DNA of 64,000 bases from Paraburkholderia unamae (GCF_003268775.1 NZ_QLSU01000006.1:186001-250000), one strand, 5' to 3'. Counted from the stretch's first letter, positions 1 to 8,358 are shown. Notes: a model not told the origin generated them from the sequence alone. A program made the numbers and translations.

Positions 1-417
1 GCCCTTGTCGGCCAGTTCCTTGACGTCGTGGAACTGATCGAACATCAGAAGCGTCTTCTTCAGCGCGTCGGCGGCCACGGTGCCGACTTCGGCGTCCGAC
101 AGCAGCTCGATCAGCGGGGCGATGTTGTAGCCGCCCAGCATCGTGCCGAGCAGTTCGGTGGCGCGCTGGCGCGAGATCAGCGCGCAGGCGGTTTCGCCCT
201 TGGCGACCGCGGCGAGGAAGCCGGCCTTCACGCGCGCGGCTTCGTCAACGCCTGCCGGTACGCGGTTGGTGATCAGGTCGACCAGGGTTTGCTCTTCGCC
301 GGCGGGCGGATTCGTCAGCAGTTCCACCAGCTCGGCGGTTTGCTGAGCCGTGAGAGGCAGGGGGGGGATGCCGAGCGCGGCGCGTGCGGCTACGTGAGCA
401 CGAAAGTTTTCAAGCAT
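1..417 (-). CDS. acnB: Aconitate hydratase B (partial, N-terminal 139 residues)
   Basis: This is the start of bifunctional aconitase B, the TCA-cycle enzyme that converts citrate to isocitrate and often also dehydrates 2-methylcitrate. The protein begins MLENFRAHVAARAALGIPPL and continues through ELLTNPPAGEEQ, NRVPAGVDEAA and LLGTMLGGYNIAPLIELL, which is the HEAT-like N-terminal domain of AcnB and closely matches the Escherichia coli sequence I remember. The gene runs off the left edge, so the catalytic domains and iron-sulfur cysteines cannot be seen. The ATG lies just after a weak AGGTCC ribosome site. A promoter is visible about 80 bases upstream. Confidence 0.93.
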   Translation of the reverse strand, partial: MLENFRAHVAARAALGIPPLPLTAQQTAELVELLTNPPAGEEQTLVDLITNRVPAGVDEAARVKAGFLAAVAKGETACALISRQRATELLGTMLGGYNIAPLIELLSDAEVGTVAADALKKTLLMFDQFHDVKELADKG

Positions 418-495
418 GGGGGACCTGCTGATTTTGCGTTTCAGGGGAAGGCTTTTCGGGCACTACGATGCTGTGCCGGTACGGCTTCGAACGCG

Positions 496-525
496 ATTTT
501 AATTGCAATCGCCCCGTAGCGTCAA
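496..525 (-). promoter_or_regulatory. Sigma-70-type promoter of acnB
   Basis: Read on the minus strand there is TTGACG (-35, 520-525) and TAAAAT (-10, 496-501) separated by 18 bases. This is close to the housekeeping consensus and is oriented towards acnB, leaving a leader of about 70 bases. Only the fit to consensus supports it. Confidence 0.55.
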
Positions 526-536
526 ATGTCTTATGT

Positions 537-546
537 CTTATATAAG
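537..546. promoter_or_regulatory. Palindrome upstream of the acnB promoter
   Basis: CTTATATAAG is a perfect 10-base palindrome just upstream of the acnB -35 box. It is flanked by a direct repeat of ATGTCTT. Its position fits an operator or activator site for a dimeric regulator, but I cannot name the protein. Confidence 0.35.
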
Positions 547-745
547 AGTTGGCGGGCGAGCGTGAAGCGGATCAGGCCCGAGGGGCGGGCGATCCGCGCG
601 ATTGCGGCGCCGTCCGCCCCCTTGCGTCATGGTGCGGCCCTTTTAGCGGCTTCCGGCGCGTGTTGCTGACGATCCATGCCAGGCAGCGGCACAAGACCGG
701 GTTCGCGCGCATGAAGGCGGCTTTCAGGCCAACTTCAAGCCGACA

Positions 746-1912
746 TCAGGCCGACAGCTTGCGCATCTCGGCAAACAGGTCGGCCTTGCCTTCGAAGCCG
801 ATGCCGGGCAGCTCCGGCAGGGTGATGTAGCCGTTGTCGACCTTCACGCCATCGGGAAAGCCGCCGTACGGCTGGAACAGGTCCGGATAGGACTCGTTGC
901 CGCCAAGGCCGAGACCGGCCGCGATGTTCAGCGACATCTGGTGGCCGCCGTGCGGAATGCAGCGGCTCGGCGACCAGCCGTGTTGATGCAGCATGTCGAG
1001 CGTGCGCAGATACTCGACGAGGCCGTAGCTCAGCGCGCAGTCGAATTGCAGCCAGTCGCGATCGGCGCGCATGCCGCCGTAGCGAATCAGGTTGCGCGCG
1101 TCCTGCATCGAGAACAGGTTCTCGCCGGTCGCCATTGGCTTGTCGTAGTAATTGCGCAGCGTCGCTTGCAGTTCGTAGTCGAGCGGGTCGCCCGCTTCCT
1201 CGTACCAGAACAGGTCGTATTGCGAGAGCGCTTTCGCGTACCGGATGGCGGTGTCGAGATCGAAGCGGCCGTTCGCATCGACAGCGAGTTTCTGGCCGTC
1301 GCCGAGCACGCTCAGGATCGAGTCGATGCGGCGCAGGTCTTCGTCGAGCGACGCGCCGCCGATCTTCTTCTTCACGACCGTGTAGCCGCGGTCGATGTAG
1401 CTGCGCATCTCGTCCTTGAGCTTGTCGTGATTCTGGCCCGGATAGTAGTAGCCGCCCGCCGCATAGACGAAGATACTGCGATTCGGCTGGCCCTGGCCGT
1501 AGCGCTCGGCCAGCAACTGGAAGAGCGGCTTGCCTTCGATCTTGGCCGCCGCGTCCCACACCGCCATGTCGATCGTGCCGATGGCCACCGAGCGCTCGCC
1601 GTGGCCCCCCGGCTTTTCGTTGGTGAACATCGTCGCCCAGATCTTGTGCGGGTCGAGATTGTCGCCGGCGTCGTTGACGAGCGAAGCGGGATCGGCTTCG
1701 AGAATGCGCGGGATGAAGCGCTCGCGCATGAGTGTGCCCTGACCGTAACGGCCATTCGAATTGAAGCCGTAGCCCACGACCGGCTTGCCGTCGCGCATCA
1801 CGTCGGTGATCACGGCGACGAGGCTCAGCGTCATCTTGCTGAAGTCGATATAAGCGTTGCGGATCGGGGAGCTGATCGGAACGGTGTGTTCGCGAATCTC
1901 GACGATTTTCAT
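746..1912 (-). CDS. tarD: D(-)-tartrate dehydratase (enolase superfamily)
   Basis: The 388-residue protein belongs to the mandelate racemase / muconate lactonising branch of the enolase superfamily. It carries the family's catalytic lysine motif (VVKKKIGG), metal-ligand stretches (AVDANGRFD, WYEEAGDP, ATGENLFS) and a late histidine region (CIPHGGHQMSLNIAAGLGLGG). This layout matches D-tartrate dehydratase of Bradyrhizobium, which removes water from D-tartrate to give oxaloacetate. The chosen ATG has an AGGAGA ribosome site eight bases upstream; a longer frame to 1984 lacks one. A LysR regulator is divergent, 131 bases away. A relative acting on another sugar acid is possible. Confidence 0.82.
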   Translation of the reverse strand: MKIVEIREHTVPISSPIRNAYIDFSKMTLSLVAVITDVMRDGKPVVGYGFNSNGRYGQGTLMRERFIPRILEADPASLVNDAGDNLDPHKIWATMFTNEKPGGHGERSVAIGTIDMAVWDAAAKIEGKPLFQLLAERYGQGQPNRSIFVYAAGGYYYPGQNHDKLKDEMRSYIDRGYTVVKKKIGGASLDEDLRRIDSILSVLGDGQKLAVDANGRFDLDTAIRYAKALSQYDLFWYEEAGDPLDYELQATLRNYYDKPMATGENLFSMQDARNLIRYGGMRADRDWLQFDCALSYGLVEYLRTLDMLHQHGWSPSRCIPHGGHQMSLNIAAGLGLGGNESYPDLFQPYGGFPDGVKVDNGYITLPELPGIGFEGKADLFAEMRKLSA

Positions 1913-2011
1913 GAAGGTGTCTCCTGGTCTGACACGTTGGCTGGATCTCTGGGTGGCATGCGGCGCCGCTGCAATGGGACCCAAGCATAGCCGCGCAAGC
2001 CCCGCCTATAC

Positions 2012-2031
2012 TTCACTTCAATTCATTTCAT
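2012..2031. repeat. Four tandem TTCAN pentamers between tarD and its regulator
   Basis: Four consecutive five-base units (TTCAC, TTCAA, TTCAT, TTCAT) lie directly before the LysR start in the divergent promoter region. They could be part of a regulator site or simply low-complexity promoter DNA. Confidence 0.4.
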
Positions 2032-2043
2032 TTTTTACCCAAA

Positions 2044-3009
2044 GTGAGAACTGACTCCACCACCGACTTCGAGTTTTTCGTCCAACTGGCGAAGCTCAAA
2101 AGCCTTTCCGGCGCGGCGCGCTCGCTAGGGCTCACGCCTCCGGCGGCAACCAAACGGCTTGGCATTCTCGAAGAAAGATTCGGTACGCGGCTGGTCAACC
2201 GGACGACGCGCAGCGTGAGCCTGACCCCCGAGGGCGAGACCTACGCGCGCTACGCCGCGCAGATTCTCGATCAGGTGCGCGAGATGGAGGACGCCATTGC
2301 GGGCACGCCGGCCGATCCGCACGGCCGCCTGCGCGTCAATGCAACGCTTGGATTCGGGCGCACGACGATTGCGCCTTTGGTGTCGGAATTCGCAAAACGC
2401 TATCCGCACGTCGATATTCAGTTCGTGGTCACGGATCGTCCTGTCGATCTCGTCGAAGGCGCTTTCGATCTGGCGATCCGGTTTGGCGAGTTGCCCGACC
2501 AGCGGTTGCGGGCTCGCCGCCTGATGAGCAATCGCCGGTTTCTGTGCGCGTCGCCGAAGTATCTGGAGCGGCACGGCGTTCCGCGGCGCATGGAGGATCT
2601 GGTCAATCATCGTTGCATCATCCACACGCAGAACGACGATGCCTTCGGCGTTTGGAGATTCATGCAGGACGATCGTCTGGAAGCGTTGAAGGTGCACGGC
2701 TCGCTCTCCAGCAATGACGGCGATATCGTGCTGCGGTGGGCGCTGGACGGCCACGGCATCCTGATCCGCTCGGAGTGGGATCTCGCGAAGTACGTCCAGA
2801 GCGGGAGGCTCAGGCTGGTGCTGCCCGACATCGCGCTGCCGTCGGCGGATCTGTTCGTCTACTATCCGGGACAACGCAACGAATCCACTCGCGCGCGTGC
2901 GTTCATCGACTTTCTCGTCAAGCACTTCGAGGCGCCGTTTGTTCCGGTCGATGTGGGCAAGGCCAAGGCGGTTGCGGCCCGCAAGAGAGCGGGGCGCGCA
3001 AAGCGCTGA
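2044..3009 (+). CDS. LysR-family transcriptional regulator, divergent from tarD
   Basis: The 321-residue protein has an N-terminal winged helix-turn-helix (SLSGAARSLGLTPPAATKRL, then TRLVNRTTRSVSLTPEG) followed by the LysR effector-binding fold. It starts at GTG (2044); no earlier in-frame start with a ribosome site is seen. LysR regulators usually control the divergent gene, so it probably senses D-tartrate or a product and controls tarD. The tail is unusually basic (KAKAVAARKRAGRAKR). The family call is firm; the effector is inferred from position only. Confidence 0.88.
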   Translation: MRTDSTTDFEFFVQLAKLKSLSGAARSLGLTPPAATKRLGILEERFGTRLVNRTTRSVSLTPEGETYARYAAQILDQVREMEDAIAGTPADPHGRLRVNATLGFGRTTIAPLVSEFAKRYPHVDIQFVVTDRPVDLVEGAFDLAIRFGELPDQRLRARRLMSNRRFLCASPKYLERHGVPRRMEDLVNHRCIIHTQNDDAFGVWRFMQDDRLEALKVHGSLSSNDGDIVLRWALDGHGILIRSEWDLAKYVQSGRLRLVLPDIALPSADLFVYYPGQRNESTRARAFIDFLVKHFEAPFVPVDVGKAKAVAARKRAGRAKR

Positions 3010-3103
3010 GGCGAGGCACGGACGGTGGCCATACGAACCTGCGGGGCGAGGCAGCGAGCGGTCGCTCATCTGCTCACGGCCCGGCGCATGGGAGCCGTGC
3101 GCT

Positions 3104-3847
3104 TTACGCCTTCAGGTTCAAAGCAGGCGCGCCCTTGCGGCTGCTGGTCCAGCGCTTTCCTGGACCGAGCCTGTCCACGTGGCGTTGCAGGTTTTTTCCC
3201 CACGCAAAGCCGCTCGCGTCGCCAAGGTCCCGCACGAGTTTGACGACCTTCACTCTCGTACAGTGGGCAAGGAGGGTGCCGAGCACCTTCGGCCGCAGAT
3301 GGCTCAGCGAGGACGCGATATGGAACGCCTCTTCGAGTGACTGGCCTTTTGCGTGCCGTTTGCCGATATCGCTCGCGAGTTCGAGCAGCGCCCGCTCGGG
3401 CTCGGAGACAAGGATCGACGGATCCAGATGGGGAAGCGGCGAGATGGCGAAGCCATCGGGCAGGTCTTCATCGAACAGTTGCGTCGTCTGTAGCGTGTGG
3501 GACAGTGCCTCGCCGACCCACGCAGGCATGACATAGGGCCGCCCGGCCCAAAGTGTGACGCGTTCACGGATATTCGGAGCGTGGCGCGCGCCCTGCCAGT
3601 CGAGCGCGGTCTTGCCGCCTACATGCAGATCCGTCACATGCCGGCTGAGGTACGCGAGTACGCCGTCGCGCGCCGGCGTGTCGCCCGCGAGCAGGTAGGC
3701 CCCTTTCGAAAGGCGCTGAAGCCAGCCGGCGTTCACCAGGTAGGTGGTCTGCTGGGCGCTGACACCGCAGTCGCGGAGCATCTGAGGATCGAGCGGCTGT
3801 CCGCGCAGGGCGGTTTCCATGAGCCGCTGGAGCGTTTTACTGGCCAT
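3104..3847 (-). CDS. AbiEi-type antitoxin-like transcriptional regulator, no toxin partner
   Basis: The protein from MASKTLQRLM (247 residues) has the AbiEi N-terminal winged-helix region and the antitoxin core (TTYLVNAGWLQRLSKGAYLL, then HVGGKTALDWQGARH, then SEPERALLELASDIG). In type IV toxin-antitoxin systems AbiEi represses its own promoter and counters the nucleotidyltransferase toxin AbiEii. No AbiEii-like gene lies on either side: LysR converges on one flank and an AraC gene is upstream. It is therefore an orphan, as many AbiEi homologues are, and may act only as a regulator. The frame stays open for 89 codons upstream, but that stretch is AT-rich and unlike the family. Confidence 0.78.
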   Translation of the reverse strand: MASKTLQRLMETALRGQPLDPQMLRDCGVSAQQTTYLVNAGWLQRLSKGAYLLAGDTPARDGVLAYLSRHVTDLHVGGKTALDWQGARHAPNIRERVTLWAGRPYVMPAWVGEALSHTLQTTQLFDEDLPDGFAISPLPHLDPSILVSEPERALLELASDIGKRHAKGQSLEEAFHIASSLSHLRPKVLGTLLAHCTRVKVVKLVRDLGDASGFAWGKNLQRHVDRLGPGKRWTSSRKGAPALNLKA

Positions 3848-3978
3848 TGTTCGTAGAGACGGGAATCCGAGGCTGGATTTGCCGTCAGTGTATGCGATCC
3901 GGGACCGGTAGACACATGATTTATTCGAGGTTGGTTCGGAAAAGTTTGTATTTACGAAGAAAAATGTATGAAATAGAT

Positions 3979-3990
3979 AGGCGATCGCCT
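3979..3990. promoter_or_regulatory. 12-base palindrome upstream of the AbiEi-like gene
   Basis: AGGCGATCGCCT is a perfect palindrome in the AT-rich promoter stretch of the antitoxin-like gene. AbiEi proteins are known to bind inverted repeats in their own promoters, so this is a candidate operator. A palindrome of this length can also arise by chance. Confidence 0.3.
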
Positions 3991-4138
3991 TGGTCGGCGT
4001 TCGGAGTTCATAGAGGCATATCGGCCAATATGTTGCAACTAACCGCCAAGCCGTGCCGCAGTCTCCAAACGCCTTTCGGCGACAACCACGGTTCGACAAC
4101 GGGGAACCGCGCATGTACCACGAGCCTGACTTTGCCGT

Positions 4139-5053
4139 TCAGGCATCGCTTTGCGGCGGACACATCATCGCCTGGTACTTCAGCGGCGTGACATTCAGCA
4201 CGCGCTTGAACATCACAGCGAAGGTGTTGGCGTCGGCGTAACCCAGGCGCGCGGCGACCTCGGGTATCGGCGTGCCGGTGGAAAGCTGGCACATGGCCTC
4301 GGACACGCGCATCTGCTCGCGCCACTTCGCGAACGGCATGCCCGTTTCGCGCTGGAAATGGCGGGCGAGCGTGCGCGAGCTCGCGCCGAGCCGGTCGCCC
4401 CAATGCTCCAGGGAGTCGGCGTTGGCGGGATGGTCCACCAGGACCTGGCAGATCTTGCGCAAACGCGGGTGCTGCGGCATCGGCAGGCGGCCCGCCTCGG
4501 CGGCGGTGTCGGCGAGGGCGCCCGTTGGCGTGGCCAGGGCATGGGCCGCCTCCAGAAGGGACGTGGGCGTGCCATTGATTTGCAGCGCGCTTTCGAGCAG
4601 CCGCGCGATGAGCTGCGACAACACGTCCGCCAGGCTCCCCGGCTCGCGGGGGCGCGCGGGCTCGACCACCATTTGCAAGATCGCTTCGCGCAGCAGGCCG
4701 CTCACGGGCAGCAGCCGTCCTTCCACGTCGCCCAGCGCAGGGCAGGGCTCGATATAGAGCGTGCGAAACGCGACCTTGCCGACCATCTCCAGTTCGTGCT
4801 CCACGCGCGGCGGCACCAGTAGCGCGCGATTGGGGCCCACTACCCAGCTTGCTGCGGGCGTGCGCACGCGGATCAGGCCGCTCGTCGCGTAGAGGAGCTG
4901 CGCGCGCGGGTGCGTGTGCGCGATCTCGCGGGCGCCCGACTCGTATTCGATCGACTGGCCGAACACGTTGGGCAGTTCGCGCCGCGCGGCGCCCGTCCGC
5001 GAGCGCGACTCGTGCACTCCGGCGGGCAGGGCGGTGTCGGGCATGGTGTCCAT
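4139..5053 (-). CDS. AraC-family regulator with N-terminal cupin (NimR-like)
   Basis: The protein has an N-terminal cupin sensor (HTHPRAQLLYATSGLIRV, then PNRALLVPPRVEHEL) and a C-terminal pair of helix-turn-helix motifs (WGDRLGASSRTLARHFQRET, then EVAARLGYADANTFAVMFKR). This is the layout of NimR-type regulators. The ATG at 5053 is preferred over a TTG at 5074; neither has a clear ribosome site. NimR homologues usually control an adjacent transporter. Here the divergent gene is a decayed exporter fragment, so its target may lie elsewhere or have been lost. Confidence 0.85.
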   Translation of the reverse strand: MDTMPDTALPAGVHESRSRTGAARRELPNVFGQSIEYESGAREIAHTHPRAQLLYATSGLIRVRTPAASWVVGPNRALLVPPRVEHELEMVGKVAFRTLYIEPCPALGDVEGRLLPVSGLLREAILQMVVEPARPREPGSLADVLSQLIARLLESALQINGTPTSLLEAAHALATPTGALADTAAEAGRLPMPQHPRLRKICQVLVDHPANADSLEHWGDRLGASSRTLARHFQRETGMPFAKWREQMRVSEAMCQLSTGTPIPEVAARLGYADANTFAVMFKRVLNVTPLKYQAMMCPPQSDA

Positions 5054-5283
5054 TTGATGTGAAATTGCTGTCAATTCGTTTAGGGCGGACGATTCTCGTC
5101 CTCGTGCGGCCTCAGGTTGTCCGTCTCTATGGCCGGGGCCCCGGTCTCAATTGCAACAGACAGGCTTGCTTTCGCCTTGGGCGCCGCGGGCAGTTTTCCC
5201 ACAAGAAGTCCGAGTCCCTTCAAGCACGCGCATTTGCCGAATCCCACGGCCTCCATTGTCCGGGAATTCGTGGTATCTGCATA

Positions 5284-5302
5284 ATTAATAAGACTCATTA
5301 TC
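5284..5302. promoter_or_regulatory. Fur-box-like site upstream of exporter relic
   Basis: By eye the 19-base stretch ATTAATAAGACTCATTATC matches 14 of 19 positions of the Fur consensus GATAATGATAATCATTATC, with one half (TCATTATC) perfect. It lies about 50 bases upstream of the start codon of a siderophore-type exporter remnant, as expected for an iron-regulated promoter. Confidence 0.5.
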
Positions 5303-5310
5303 ATTCAAGT

Positions 5311-5326
5311 TCGATCGATAGATCGA
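5311..5326. repeat. 16-base inverted repeat next to the Fur-like site
   Basis: TCGATC-GATA-GATCGA is a perfect inverted repeat with a four-base centre, lying between the Fur-like site and the start codon of the exporter remnant. It could be a second operator or a small leader hairpin. Confidence 0.35.
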
Positions 5327-5352
5327 CGATGAAGCGACGCGAGAGGAACAAA

Positions 5353-5799
5353 ATGACGGGGCGGCACGGGATTTCGGCGCGCCTGGCCGTGCCCGGCGTG
5401 CCGCTCGACGATTTCGTGGCGAGCGATCCCGCAATGATCGCTCGGGCGCAGGCGATGATCGAGCGCCTTGAAATCGCGCACAAGGTCAGCGTGGAAAACG
5501 GTGCGTTCACGACCACGGATCTATCCACGGGCCAGCGCAAGCGGCTCGCGCTCGTCCAGGCGATGCTGGAAGCGCGGCCGGTCATCATGCTCGACGAATG
5601 GGCGGCCGACCAGGATCCGACGTTTCGCGCCGTGTTCTACCGTGAGTTCCTGCCGGCGCTCAAGCGCCTCGGCAAAACGGTGATCGCCGTGTCGCACGAC
5701 GACCGCTTCTTCGACGCCGCCGATCGCGTGATACGCGTGAGCGAGGGGCAAATTGTCGAAGTCATCGGGCAAGGGGCGGAGCGCGCATCGGTGGCTTGA
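5353..5799 (+). pseudogene. Remnant of a cyclic-peptide / siderophore ABC exporter (PvdE or OrbE type)
   Basis: The 148-residue product holds only the last part of an ABC ATPase. Visible are the signature motif (LSTGQRKRLALVQAMLEARP), Walker B (VIMLDEWAADQDP) and the switch histidine (VIAVSHDDRFFDAADRV). The DEWAADQDP wording is typical of PvdE-like exporters of cyclic peptides and siderophores. The membrane domain and Walker A are missing, so it cannot hydrolyse ATP or export anything. A good ribosome site (GAGAGGAA) and a Fur-like site remain upstream, so a short product may still be made under iron limitation. It looks like an internal deletion of an ornibactin/pyoverdine-type locus. Confidence 0.75.
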
Positions 5800-5858
5800 A
5801 GGTCGCCGCCGCGAGCGCGTGGAGGGACGCATCTCCCTCCACGTACAACGGCAGACGG

Positions 5859-6650
5859 TTACTGCGCGAGCCAGCCGCCGTCCACCTTGAGCTCCGCGCC
5901 GCGCATTTCGGCGGCCGCCTCGGAGCACAGAAACGCGGCGACGCCGCCAATCTGCTCGACGCTCGCAAAGCGCGCCGACGGCTGCTTTTCGCCGAGCAGT
6001 TTCAGCGTGGCGTCCTCGACAGAGATCGATTCGCGATGGGCGAGATCGTCGATCTGCTTCTGCACGAGCGGCGTGAGCACCCAGCCCGGACAGATCGCAT
6101 TGACGGTGACGCCGCTGCGCGCCGTCTCCAGCGCGGCCACCTTGGTGAGCCCGATCACGCCGTGCTTGGCCGCGACATATGCCGACTTGCCGACCGAGCC
6201 GACGAGCCCGTGCACCGAGGCGATATTGATCACGCGTCCCCAGCCCGCCGCGCGCATGATGGGCAGCGCCGCGCGTGTGGCGTGAAACGTCGCGCTCAGA
6301 TTGATCGCGATGATCTGATCCCAGCGTTCGACCGGGAAATTCTCAATCGTTTCGACGTACTGAATGCCCGCATTGTTGACGAGGATGTCGAGGCCGCCGA
6401 ACGTGCTCGCCGCGAAGGCCACGAGCGCTTCGATCTCGGCGGGGCGGCTCATGTCCGCGTTGTGATGCACGGCGCGCACGCCGGTCGCTTCGATCTGGGC
6501 GAGTGCGGCCGCCGGGTCGCCGAAGCCGTTGAGCACGATATTGGCGCCCGCCCGGGCGAGCGCCGTTGCGATGCCGAGTCCGATGCCGCTCGTCGATCCG
6601 GTGACGACGGCTGTTTTTCCGGCGAGGGCAGGCGTGTTGAGGAGTTGCAT
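5859..6650 (-). CDS. hbdH: D-3-hydroxybutyrate dehydrogenase
   Basis: This 263-residue short-chain dehydrogenase oxidises D-3-hydroxybutyrate to acetoacetate with NAD in the cytoplasm. Visible are the cofactor motif TGSTSGIGLGIA, NNAGIQ, the catalytic Ser region (NIASVHGLVGS), the YVAAKHG motif and the family-typical PGWVLTPLVQKQI and KLLGEKQPSARF. A GAGG ribosome site precedes the ATG. It lies 24 bases behind the permease gene and is probably co-transcribed from the sigma-54 promoter upstream of that gene. The same enzyme family releases energy from stored polyhydroxybutyrate. Confidence 0.92.
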   Translation of the reverse strand: MQLLNTPALAGKTAVVTGSTSGIGLGIATALARAGANIVLNGFGDPAAALAQIEATGVRAVHHNADMSRPAEIEALVAFAASTFGGLDILVNNAGIQYVETIENFPVERWDQIIAINLSATFHATRAALPIMRAAGWGRVINIASVHGLVGSVGKSAYVAAKHGVIGLTKVAALETARSGVTVNAICPGWVLTPLVQKQIDDLAHRESISVEDATLKLLGEKQPSARFASVEQIGGVAAFLCSEAAAEMRGAELKVDGGWLAQ

Positions 6651-6674
6651 GAGTGAGCCTCGTGTGAGTGCCGG

Positions 6675-8075
6675 TCAGACGATACCGGTGAGATAGAACA
6701 CGGCGATGACGAAGAAGACGGCAAGCGTCTTGATGATGGTCACCGCGAAGATGTCGCGATACGACTCCCGGTGCGTGAGGCCCGTGACCGCGAGCAGCGT
6801 GATGACCGCGCCGTTGTGCGGCAGCGTGTCCATGCCGCCGCTGGCCATGGCCACGACGCGGTGGAGCACTTCCATCGGAATGTGCATGGCCTGCGCGGTC
6901 TTGATGAAGGTGTCCGACATGGCCGCGAGCGCGATGCTCATGCCACCCGATGCCGAGCCCGTGATGCCCGCGAGCGCGCTCACCGAAACGGCGGCGTTCA
7001 CGAGCGGATTGGGAATCGCCTTGAGCGCGTTGCCGATCACGAGGAAGCCGGGCAGCGCCGAGATCACGCCGCCGAAGCCATACTCCGACGCCGTGTTGAG
7101 CGTGGCGAGCAGCGCGCCGCCCACCGCCGTTTTCGTGCCGGTCGCGAAGCGTTCCTTCACGCGGCCGAACGCCGTGACGATGACGAGCAGAATGCCGAGC
7201 AGCAGCGCGCCCTGCACGGCCCAGATGGCCACGACGCTCTTGACCGGCACGGTCACGGGCGCATGAATGCCGGGCAGCACATCGGGCGCGACGGTGAAGC
7301 TCTCGCCGTACCACTGCGGAATCCACTTGGTCAGCAGGAAGTTGGCGACGCCAACGAGCACGAGCGGTGCGATGGCGAGCAGCGGGTGCGGAAGGTTGCC
7401 CGTTTCCACGCGCTCCGGCTCGTTCACGAGCGACGTGCCATAGCCTTCGCCCTTGGCCATCGCGCTGCGGCGGCGCCATTCGAGGTAAGTGAGACCGACC
7501 ACGATGATGAAGACCGAGCCGATCACGCCGAGCCAGGGCGCGGCCCACGCGGTCGTCTTGAAGAACGTGGTGGGGATGATGTTCTGGATCTGCGGCGTGC
7601 CGGGCAGCGAATCCATCGTGAACGTGAAGGCGCCGAGCGCGATCGCGCCAGGCATCAGGCGTTTGGGAATGTTGCTCTGGCGATAGAGTTCGGCCGCGAA
7701 CGGATAGACCGCGAACACCACGACGAACAGCGACACGCCGCCATACGTGAGCAGCGCGCACACCGCGACGATCACGGCGTTGGCGCGCGAGCGGCCGATA
7801 TAGCGGATTGCCGCGGCCACGATCGCCTCGGAGAAGCCCGATAGTTCGATGACCTTACCGAATACGGCGCCGAGCAGGAACACGGGGAAGTAGAGCTTCA
7901 CGAAGCCCACCATCTTCTCCATGAAGATGCCGGAGAACACGGGCGCGACGGCGGCGGGATCGATCAGCAGGACGGCGCCCAGTGCGGCGATGGGCGCGAA
8001 GAGGATGACGCTGTAGCCACGGTAGGCCACGAGCATCAGGAACGCCAAAGCGGCGATCACAATCACAAAGGACAT
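6675..8075 (-). CDS. GntP-family permease, probably for D-3-hydroxybutyrate
   Basis: The 466-residue protein is almost entirely hydrophobic and has GntP-family features (VFGKVIELSGFSEAIV, TYGGVSLFVVVFAVYP, MDSLPGTPQIQNIIPTTFF, GSASGGMSIAL). It should import a carboxylate by cation symport. Being first in an operon with 3-hydroxybutyrate dehydrogenase, its likely substrate is D-3-hydroxybutyrate. The start has a GGAG ribosome site. The long loop with a charged stretch (LEWRRRSAMAKGEG) is common in this family. Family assignment is firm; the substrate is inferred from the neighbour. Confidence 0.85.
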   Translation of the reverse strand: MSFVIVIAALAFLMLVAYRGYSVILFAPIAALGAVLLIDPAAVAPVFSGIFMEKMVGFVKLYFPVFLLGAVFGKVIELSGFSEAIVAAAIRYIGRSRANAVIVAVCALLTYGGVSLFVVVFAVYPFAAELYRQSNIPKRLMPGAIALGAFTFTMDSLPGTPQIQNIIPTTFFKTTAWAAPWLGVIGSVFIIVVGLTYLEWRRRSAMAKGEGYGTSLVNEPERVETGNLPHPLLAIAPLVLVGVANFLLTKWIPQWYGESFTVAPDVLPGIHAPVTVPVKSVVAIWAVQGALLLGILLVIVTAFGRVKERFATGTKTAVGGALLATLNTASEYGFGGVISALPGFLVIGNALKAIPNPLVNAAVSVSALAGITGSASGGMSIALAAMSDTFIKTAQAMHIPMEVLHRVVAMASGGMDTLPHNGAVITLLAVTGLTHRESYRDIFAVTIIKTLAVFFVIAVFYLTGIV

Positions 8076-8153
8076 CTTGTCTCCAGTTGGTTTATTCGTG
8101 TGCAGGCACGTTTGCTTGTTCCGCGCTTCGAAGACGGCGCGACTGCGCTATAG

Positions 8154-8170
8154 AGCACGATATGTGCCAA
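8154..8170 (-). promoter_or_regulatory. Sigma-54 promoter for the permease / hbdH operon
   Basis: On the minus strand TTGGCACATATCGTGCT fits the sigma-54 consensus YTGGCACGNNNNTTGCW at all but two of the fixed positions, with the GG and GC elements correctly spaced. It points at the permease gene, whose start is about 80 bases downstream. The divergent gene encodes a sigma-54 activator, which strongly supports the call. Confidence 0.8.
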
Positions 8171-8344
8171 TGCGCGGCAAGCCTTGCGGGAGGCGGCGCG
8201 GCGAGGCTTGCGGCAGGGCGCGTGGCATGCGCCGGATGGTTGCGCGGGCAAGGTGTCTCAAATCCGGGACGGCCTGGGTGCGTGCGCACGCCGCCGCCGT
8301 CAGGCGCATGCGAAAAGGCCTTGAATATCAGGCATGCGGCGCAT

Positions 8345-8358
8345 TCTCATTTCTGAGA
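8345..8358. promoter_or_regulatory. Inverted repeat, candidate enhancer site of the sigma-54 activator
   Basis: TCTCA-TTTC-TGAGA is an inverted repeat 175 to 205 bases upstream of the sigma-54 promoter and about 65 bases before the activator gene. A wider pair (ATTCTC at 8343 and GAGAAT ending near 8381) brackets it. The position suits an upstream activating sequence. Confidence 0.4.

Larger units (their letters stand above)
418..745. other. Intergenic region between tarD and acnB
   Basis: This stretch separates the end of the tartrate dehydratase gene from the start of acnB, both on the minus strand. The first 130 bases hold the acnB promoter and the palindrome listed separately. In the remaining 200 bases I see no convincing gene, hairpin or promoter. 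Confidence 0.6.

Noticed and set aside
3010..3103. AbiEii toxin gene or remnant beside the AbiEi-like gene
   Set aside because: The 94-base gap is too short, and neither flank shows nucleotidyltransferase motifs.
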